From Thalassovita sp. (GTDB lineage Bacteria; Pseudomonadota; Alphaproteobacteria; Rhodobacterales; Rhodobacteraceae): a stretch of 64,000 bases of DNA. The stretch is from positions 1,212,402 through 1,276,401 of the forward strand of contig CP051233.1 of assembly GCA_017792425.1 (NCBI GenBank), written 5' to 3'. Shown piece after piece: positions 59,920 through 64,000 of the stretch. The translations under genes and the position numbers were made by a program. The notes under the pieces were generated by a model. It saw nothing but the letters and a program-made list of their open reading frames with translations, was not told the origin of the DNA and searched no databases. How positions within the stretch are numbered: position 1 is the stretch's first letter; the number at the start of each line of letters is the position of its first letter.

Positions 59920-59932
59920 TGAGCCGCGCTCA
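59920..59932. promoter_or_regulatory. Second palindrome in the metF-metR gap
   Basis: TGAGC-CGC-GCTCA is a perfect inverted repeat. Its centre is 31 bases, about three helical turns, from the MetR-type box at 59889. Two phased LysR-type sites are normal for such regulators. It partly overlaps the leader of the regulator gene, which would fit autorepression. Confidence 0.45.
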
Positions 59933-59935
59933 CAT

Positions 59936-60841
59936 ATGTACATCGAGTTCCGCCACCTGCGCACCGTCAAGGCCATCCACGAGGCCGGCGGCATGGCCCG
60001 CGCCGCCGAACAGCTGAACATCACCCAGTCCGCCCTGTCGCACCAGATCAAATACCTGGAGGACCAGACCGGGGTGGAACTGTTCGTGCGCCGCTCGAAA
60101 CCGCTGAAACTGTCTGCGGCCGGGATGCGCCTGTTGCGCGCCGCCGACAAGATCCTGCCGGAAATCGCCGCGCTGGAAGAGGAATTCAAGGGCATCATCA
60201 CCGGCAAGGCCGGGCGGCTGCACATAGCCATCGAATGCCACGCCTGTTTCGAGTGGCTGTTCCCGGTGCTGGAACATTTCCGCAAGGCCTGGCCGGACGT
60301 GGACGTGGACATCCGGCCCAACCTCGCCTTCGACGCCATGCCCGCGCTGATCAAGGAAGAGGTGGACCTGGTGATCTCCTCGGACCCCGAGGACATCCCC
60401 GGCGTCGAATTCATCCCGCTCTTTGATTATTCGCCGGTGTTCGTCGCCTCCTCGCAGCACCCGCTGGCGCAAAAGGCCTATGTCGAGGCCGAGGATTTCC
60501 GCAATGAAACCCTGTTCGCCTACCCGGTGGACCGCTCGCGGCTGGACATCTTCAAGATGCTGCTGCAACCGGCCGGGGTGGAACCCGCCAACATCCGCCG
60601 GGTGGAACTGACCGCGATGATCCTGCTGCTGGTCGCCTCCAACCGTGGTGTCGCCGTGCTGCCCGACTGGGTGGTGCGCGAGGTCAAGTACAACTCGGAT
60701 TACGTCACCCGCCCGATCACCCGGGGCGGACTGACCCGCCGGCTTTACGCCGCGATCCGCAGCGATGACGCCACCCGCCCCTATTTCGCCCACTTCACCC
60801 GCCTGGCCCGCACCGAGGCAGTGAAACTGCAACGCCAATAG
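59936..60841 (+). CDS. metR: LysR family regulator, MetR type
   Basis: The 301-residue protein has the LysR helix-turn-helix (LRTVKAIHEAGGMARAAEQLNITQSALSHQIKYLEDQTG) and an effector domain with ECHACFEWLFPVLEHFRKAWPDVDV, a segment characteristic of MetR. It should activate methionine genes with homocysteine as coactivator. The ATG at 59936 gives the canonical MYIEFRHLRT start; the frame is open upstream to 59861. It diverges from metF. Confidence 0.9.
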   Translation: MYIEFRHLRTVKAIHEAGGMARAAEQLNITQSALSHQIKYLEDQTGVELFVRRSKPLKLSAAGMRLLRAADKILPEIAALEEEFKGIITGKAGRLHIAIECHACFEWLFPVLEHFRKAWPDVDVDIRPNLAFDAMPALIKEEVDLVISSDPEDIPGVEFIPLFDYSPVFVASSQHPLAQKAYVEAEDFRNETLFAYPVDRSRLDIFKMLLQPAGVEPANIRRVELTAMILLLVASNRGVAVLPDWVVREVKYNSDYVTRPITRGGLTRRLYAAIRSDDATRPYFAHFTRLARTEAVKLQRQ

Positions 60842-60852
60842 GCCCCCGACCG

Positions 60853-60918
60853 GCTTTTTCTTGGCCCAAATACCCCGGGGGTGAATGGCCGCAGGCCAGA
60901 GGGGGCAGCGCCCCCTGC
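60853..60918 (-). repeat. 66-bp intergenic repeat, copy B
   Basis: The reverse complement of these bases equals copy A at 53265-53330 except for one base. It lies directly after the metR stop. The outer hairpin GGGGGCAGCGCCCCC and the end CGGCTTTTTC could act as a terminator for metR. Confidence 0.75.
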
Positions 60919-61015
60919 ACCCTATCCGGTTGGCAAACCGGTTTTGCCCCCTTATCCCTTGGCAAACAGGGCCGTGGGCGCTATAGGCGCGGCTTGACCA
61001 AACAGGAGCCGACCG

Positions 61016-61810
61016 ATGCAAGGCAGTGCAAACCTCAACATCATGATCAAGGCCGCGCGCAAGGCGGGCCGTTCGCTGATCAAGGACTTCCGCGAGGTCG
61101 AAAACCTGCAGGTCTCGATGAAGGGCGCAGGCGATTTCGTCAGCAAGGCCGACATCGCCGCCGAGACCATCCTGAAAGAGGAACTGCTGGGCGCACGCCC
61201 CACCTATGGCTGGCTGGCCGAGGAAGGCGGCGAGATCGCCGGACAGGATCCCACCCGCCGCTGGATCGTCGATCCGCTGGACGGCACCACCAACTTCCTG
61301 CACGGCCTGCCGCACTGGGCGATTTCGATCGCGCTGGAACACAAGGGCCAGATCGTGTCCGCGGTGATCTACGATGCCGCCAAGGATGAAATGTTCTATG
61401 CCGAAAAGGGCATGGGCGCCTGGCTGAACGATTCCAACCGCCTGCGCGTCTCGGGCCGCAACCGGATGATCGAATCGATCTTCGCCACCGGCATCCCCTT
61501 CGCCGGCAAACGCACGCTGCCCGCCACGCTGCAGGATCTGGCCCGCATCATGCCCGAATGCGCCGGCGTGCGCCGCTTCGGATCGGCCGCGCTGGACCTG
61601 GCCTATGTCGCCGCCGGCCGCTACGACGGCTTCTGGGAACGGGAACTGAACGCCTGGGACATCGCCGCGGGCCTGCTGATCGTGACCGAGGCAGGCGGCA
61701 TGACCGGCCCGATCCGCGACGGCCATGACCCGCTGGAACACGGCGACATCGTCGCCGCCAACGGCGAGATATTTGACCGTTTCGCCAAGATCATCCGCGC
61801 GCGCGACTGA
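61016..61810 (+). CDS. Inositol monophosphatase family protein (SuhB-like)
   Basis: The 264-residue protein has the IMPase motifs WLAEEGGEI, WIVDPLDGTTNFLHGLPHWAISIAL and NAWDIAAGLLIVTEAGG. DPLDGTTNF is typical of inositol-1-phosphatase/SuhB. It differs from the HisN-type paralogue at 25.3 kb. Substrates may include inositol phosphate; SuhB also acts in rRNA transcription in E. coli. AGGAGCCGACCG precedes the ATG. Confidence 0.88.
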   Translation: MQGSANLNIMIKAARKAGRSLIKDFREVENLQVSMKGAGDFVSKADIAAETILKEELLGARPTYGWLAEEGGEIAGQDPTRRWIVDPLDGTTNFLHGLPHWAISIALEHKGQIVSAVIYDAAKDEMFYAEKGMGAWLNDSNRLRVSGRNRMIESIFATGIPFAGKRTLPATLQDLARIMPECAGVRRFGSAALDLAYVAAGRYDGFWERELNAWDIAAGLLIVTEAGGMTGPIRDGHDPLEHGDIVAANGEIFDRFAKIIRARD

Positions 61811-61852
61811 TCCGGCGGTGCGCGCTGACGCGCGCGCATGATATCTCGTCAC

Positions 61853-61989
61853 CGGCCTGCGGCCGCTTCCTCGGCGCCGGGGCTCTGCCCCGGACCCCGG
61901 GGTATTTCCTCCAAGAAAAAACCCCTTTCATCTTGCCCCAAATACTCCGGGGGGAGGCCGAAGGCCGGGGGGCAGCGCCCCCCTTCCCC
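61853..61989. repeat. Diverged pair of intergenic repeat elements
   Basis: Two related units lie back to back. The first (61853-61921) reads GGCCTGCGGCC, then GGGGCTCTGCCCC, then ACCCCGGGGTATTT and AAGAAAAA, the same order as copy A but diverged. The second (about 61922-61989) contains TTGCCCCAAATACTCCGG and GGGGGGCAGCGCCCCCC in the opposite direction. They fill the gap between convergent genes and can form large hairpins. A short related remnant (TCTTTCATCTTGCTGAAAAT) lies before betB near 42550. Confidence 0.5.
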
Positions 61990-61994
61990 CTGGT

Positions 61995-62363
61995 TCAGCC
62001 GCGGCGGTCGCTGGGATGGTTCACCCCGTCCGTCCACGGAACATCGCCCAGGTCGCGTGGGTTGACGCCGTCCAGCGCGGCGGCGTTCACGCCGTATTCG
62101 TTCGGATTGGACCGGCGCTGGTGGTGGGTATAGATGCCGCAGACCGCGCAGAAATAGTGTTTCGCGGTTTTCGTGCCCCATTGGTACAGTGTCAGCCTGT
62201 CCGCGCCCCGGACGATGCGGATCCCGTCCAGCGGGGCGGAGACGGCGATGGCGCCGCGGCGGCGGCAGAACGAACAGTCGCAGCGCCGGGCGGTGTTCAG
62301 GCCGTCGGACAGGGTCACTTCCATCTCTACAGTGCCGCAATGACAGGTCAGCCGGTGGCTCAT
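61995..62363 (-). CDS. GFA family (glutathione-dependent formaldehyde-activating enzyme-like) protein
   Basis: The 122-residue protein has the zinc-binding cysteines of the GFA family: TCHCGTVEMEV at the start, CDCSFCRRRGA and FCAVCGIYTHHQRR. The original member was proposed to join formaldehyde and glutathione, but most members have unknown roles. The start at 62363 overlaps the rhomboid stop by ATGA, so the two are coupled. Confidence 0.87.
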   Translation of the reverse strand: MSHRLTCHCGTVEMEVTLSDGLNTARRCDCSFCRRRGAIAVSAPLDGIRIVRGADRLTLYQWGTKTAKHYFCAVCGIYTHHQRRSNPNEYGVNAAALDGVNPRDLGDVPWTDGVNHPSDRRG

Positions 62364-63109
62364 TTGCGGCGCCGTCTGACGATGGGGATCGAGGATTTGG
62401 CGAAGTCGTACTTCGCCTCCGGGTGGGGGGGCTGACCGTGGGTGCGGGTCCAGTAGCCCACCCCGCCGCGTTTCAGCCACACCGGCAGGGTCAACGCCAG
62501 CCCCACCACGAATCCCCCGGCATGCGCCCAGTAGGCGACCCCGCCGGTGGACGGGTCTGCGGCGCTGCCGGCGAACAACTGCACCGCGAACCACACCCCC
62601 AGCATCACGAAAGCCGGGACCGAGAAGATGCGGAAGAACACGATGAAGATGAACAGGATGTCGATCCGGGCGCGCGGGTACAGCAGCAGGTAGCCGCCCA
62701 TCACCCCCGCGATCGCGCCGGACGCCCCTACCGTTGGCACCATCGAACCGGGGGCCGAAGCGATATGGGCAAACGCCGCCCCCAGCCCCGAGGCCAGGTA
62801 GAACAGCAGGAACCCGAAATGCCCCATCGCGTCTTCCATGTTGTCGCCGAAGATCCACAGGAACAGCATGTTGCCGGCCAGATGCAGGAACCCGCCGTGC
62901 AGGAACATCGTGCTCAGCAGGGTTTCATAGCCGTCTCCGGCGGCGATGCGGGCGGGGATCAGCGACCATTGCGCGAAAAAGGCGTTCAGCGCCCGCGGTT
63001 CGTTGAACAGGTCGGCATAGCCCAGGAAAACCACCACGTTCGCCACGATCAGCGCATAGGTGACAAAGGGCCGGGTCAGGGACGGGTTGTGGTCGCGGAT
63101 CGGAAACAT
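62360..63109 (-). CDS. Rhomboid family intramembrane serine protease
   Basis: The 249-residue protein has about six membrane helices with the catalytic Ser130 in VGASGAIAGVMGGY and His196 in YWAHAGGFVVG, plus the HGGFLHLAGNMLFLWIFGDNMED segment. It cuts within membrane helices of unknown substrates. The start at 63109 (MFPIRDHNPSLTRPFVTYAL) is typical of the family; the frame is open further upstream into the region before the divergent TPR gene. Confidence 0.9.
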   Translation of the reverse strand: MFPIRDHNPSLTRPFVTYALIVANVVVFLGYADLFNEPRALNAFFAQWSLIPARIAAGDGYETLLSTMFLHGGFLHLAGNMLFLWIFGDNMEDAMGHFGFLLFYLASGLGAAFAHIASAPGSMVPTVGASGAIAGVMGGYLLLYPRARIDILFIFIVFFRIFSVPAFVMLGVWFAVQLFAGSAADPSTGGVAYWAHAGGFVVGLALTLPVWLKRGGVGYWTRTHGQPPHPEAKYDFAKSSIPIVRRRRK

Positions 63110-63196
63110 GGGGGCACGATCCGGGGTTTTCCGTTCCGGGTCAAGCGGCGACCGCTCGCGCCGCTGTGACTTGACCGGATCGGGAAACGTGGCACC

Positions 63197-63745
63197 ATGA
63201 AAGACATGTGGAAACCCCTTGCCATATCGCTTTGGCTGGCCGGGACGGGGGCTTGGGCCTGCCCGTCGCCGCCGGATCATTCGGCCGCGCTGGATGCGCT
63301 GCTGACCCAGGTGCAGGCCGCCGAGTCCGAGACAGAGGGCCGCCTGATCACCAACCGGATGTGGGAATTGTGGGCGACGGCCCCGGATGACGCCGCGCAG
63401 GCGGTGCTGGACAGCGGGCTGCGCAAGCGTGCGTCCTATGATTTCCTGGGCGCGCTGGCCGAGTTCGACAAGCTGGTGGACTATTGTCCCGACTATGCCG
63501 AGGGGTACAACCAGCGCGCTTTCGTCAATTTCATCCGGCAGGACTATGCCGTCGCGCTGGAGGATCTGGACCGCGCGCTGGACCTGTCGCCGCGCCACGT
63601 CGCCGCGATGGCCGGAAAGGCGCTGACCCTGATGGGGCTGGGCCGGATGTACGAAGGTCAGCAAGTGTTGAAACAGGCGCTGGCGCTGAACCCCTGGCTG
63701 CCGGAACGCCGGATGGTGCTGCCACCGCCGGGCAAAGACCTGTAA
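63197..63745 (+). CDS. Tetratricopeptide repeat protein with signal peptide
   Basis: The 182-residue protein has a short signal peptide (MWKPLAISLWLAGTGAWA) and then helical repeats, including SYDFLGALAEFDKLVDYCPDYAEGYNQRAFV and DYAVALEDLDRALDLSPRHVAAMAGKALTL, which are two to three TPRs. It should be periplasmic and act as a binding scaffold. It diverges from the rhomboid gene. Partner unknown. Confidence 0.82.
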   Translation: MKDMWKPLAISLWLAGTGAWACPSPPDHSAALDALLTQVQAAESETEGRLITNRMWELWATAPDDAAQAVLDSGLRKRASYDFLGALAEFDKLVDYCPDYAEGYNQRAFVNFIRQDYAVALEDLDRALDLSPRHVAAMAGKALTLMGLGRMYEGQQVLKQALALNPWLPERRMVLPPPGKDL

Positions 63746-63797
63746 GCCGCTGCTTTACACCCCCGCGTGATCCGCTATTGTCCGCCGCGCGTGTCAG

Positions 63798-63883
63798 GCG
63801 GGCGTGGTGGAACGGTAGACACAGGAGACTTAAAATCTCTAGGCCGCAAGGCCATGCCGGTTCGAATCCGGCCGCCCGTACCA
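63798..63883 (+). tRNA. tRNA-Leu (anticodon UAA)
   Basis: The 86 bases fold as a class II tRNA. The acceptor GCGGGCG (63798-63804) pairs with CGCCCGT, followed by A and an encoded CCA. The anticodon arm is GAGAC-TTAAAA-TCTC with anticodon TAA, a variable arm GGCCGCAAGGCC follows, and the T arm has GGTTCGAATCC. The long variable arm and UAA anticodon give leucine. Confidence 0.95.
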
Positions 63884-63935
63884 GAAATGCCTTCGCGAAA
63901 CAGCCAGACGCCCTGACGGGCCGCCGGGCCGCATG

Positions 63936-64000
63936 TCAGGCGGCGGAGTCCAGGCAATCCTCGTGCGCGGGCAGGGTGAAGGTGAACCGTGAACCGATAT
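63936..64000 (-). CDS. C-terminal end of a sensor histidine kinase (partial)
   Basis: Only the last 20 codons are in the window, reading GSRFTFTLPAHEDCLDSAA before the TGA. GSxFxFTLP is the usual end of the HATPase domain of histidine kinases. The rest lies beyond the right edge, so the type of kinase cannot be told. Confidence 0.6.
   Translation of the reverse strand, partial: IGSRFTFTLPAHEDCLDSAA

Noticed and set aside
59930..61852. Open frame of 640 codons antisense to metR and the inositol-phosphatase gene
   Set aside because: It runs through a repeat element and two well-supported genes and shows no domain.

Overview
The window looks like chromosomal DNA from a Rhodobacteraceae (Roseobacter-group) alphaproteobacterium. 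This rests on the gene content: a B12-dependent ribonucleotide reductase, hisS-hisZ-hisG with a short-form HisG, a choline uptake and oxidation cluster (choXWV, betI, betB, betA), a cytochrome cd1 nitrite reductase cluster with nirI and nirX, DUF1127 and DUF1489 proteins, and a CtrA-type box. Genes are tightly packed, often with 4-base ATGA overlaps. All family names come from reading the translations; no database search was run.

Layout. Positions 1-5.7 kb are an accessory region with visibly lower GC. It holds a convergent pair, an HNH nuclease-like protein and a CHAT-domain (caspase-like) protein, then a 46-nt duplicate of the 3' end of tRNA-Phe (an attachment-site scar), two pairs of 11-bp-phased GGGTATCA repeats, the first codons of a probable hsdM cut by an IS3-family element, and a second truncated ORF beyond the IS. 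From 5.7 to 13.3 kb lie nrdJ, DUF1489, a SulP transporter and hisS-hisZ-hisG. From 13.3 to 24.6 kb lie an outer-membrane barrel protein, a crotonase, slyX, an mgtE-rimB-rimK-desuccinylase operon, a PIG-L deacetylase fused to RTX repeats, a BI-1 family protein, DUF1127/LysR and a quinone oxidoreductase. From 24.8 to 36.8 kb lie an XRE regulator, hisN, two purine-base deaminases, a second mgtE, 5-formyl-THF cyclo-ligase, OsmC, a YmdB-like phosphoesterase, two SLC13 permeases and yebC. A 500-bp gap after yebC carries four DnaA-box-like sites and may be a replication origin.

From 37 to 45.8 kb are two exporters (LysE and DMT) and the choline/glycine-betaine system: ChoXWV imports choline, BetA and BetB oxidise it to betaine, and BetI represses from a perfect palindrome between choX and betI. 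From 45.8 to 53.3 kb is a nitrite-reduction module: nirI-nirX divergent from nirS, then a Dnr/NnrR-type regulator and an HPP-CBS membrane protein. Identical TTGATAAAAATCAA boxes precede nirS and the regulator, and a third, near-perfect box lies in a gene-free interval with strong hairpins, a candidate NO-responsive small RNA. No heme d1 synthesis genes are in the window.

From 53.3 to 64 kb are a DUF2235 hydrolase overlapping a lone xanthine-dehydrogenase-type large subunit, an ornithine-decarboxylase-like enzyme divergent from an Lrp regulator, a thioesterase, metF divergent from a metR-like regulator, an inositol-monophosphatase-like protein, a GFA protein, a rhomboid protease, a TPR protein, tRNA-Leu(UAA) and the end of a histidine kinase. 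A 66-bp intergenic repeat occurs here as two inverted, almost identical copies.

The best candidates for something undescribed are the HNH/CHAT island pair, the orphan FNR-type box with its hairpin transcript, and the DnaA-box cluster.
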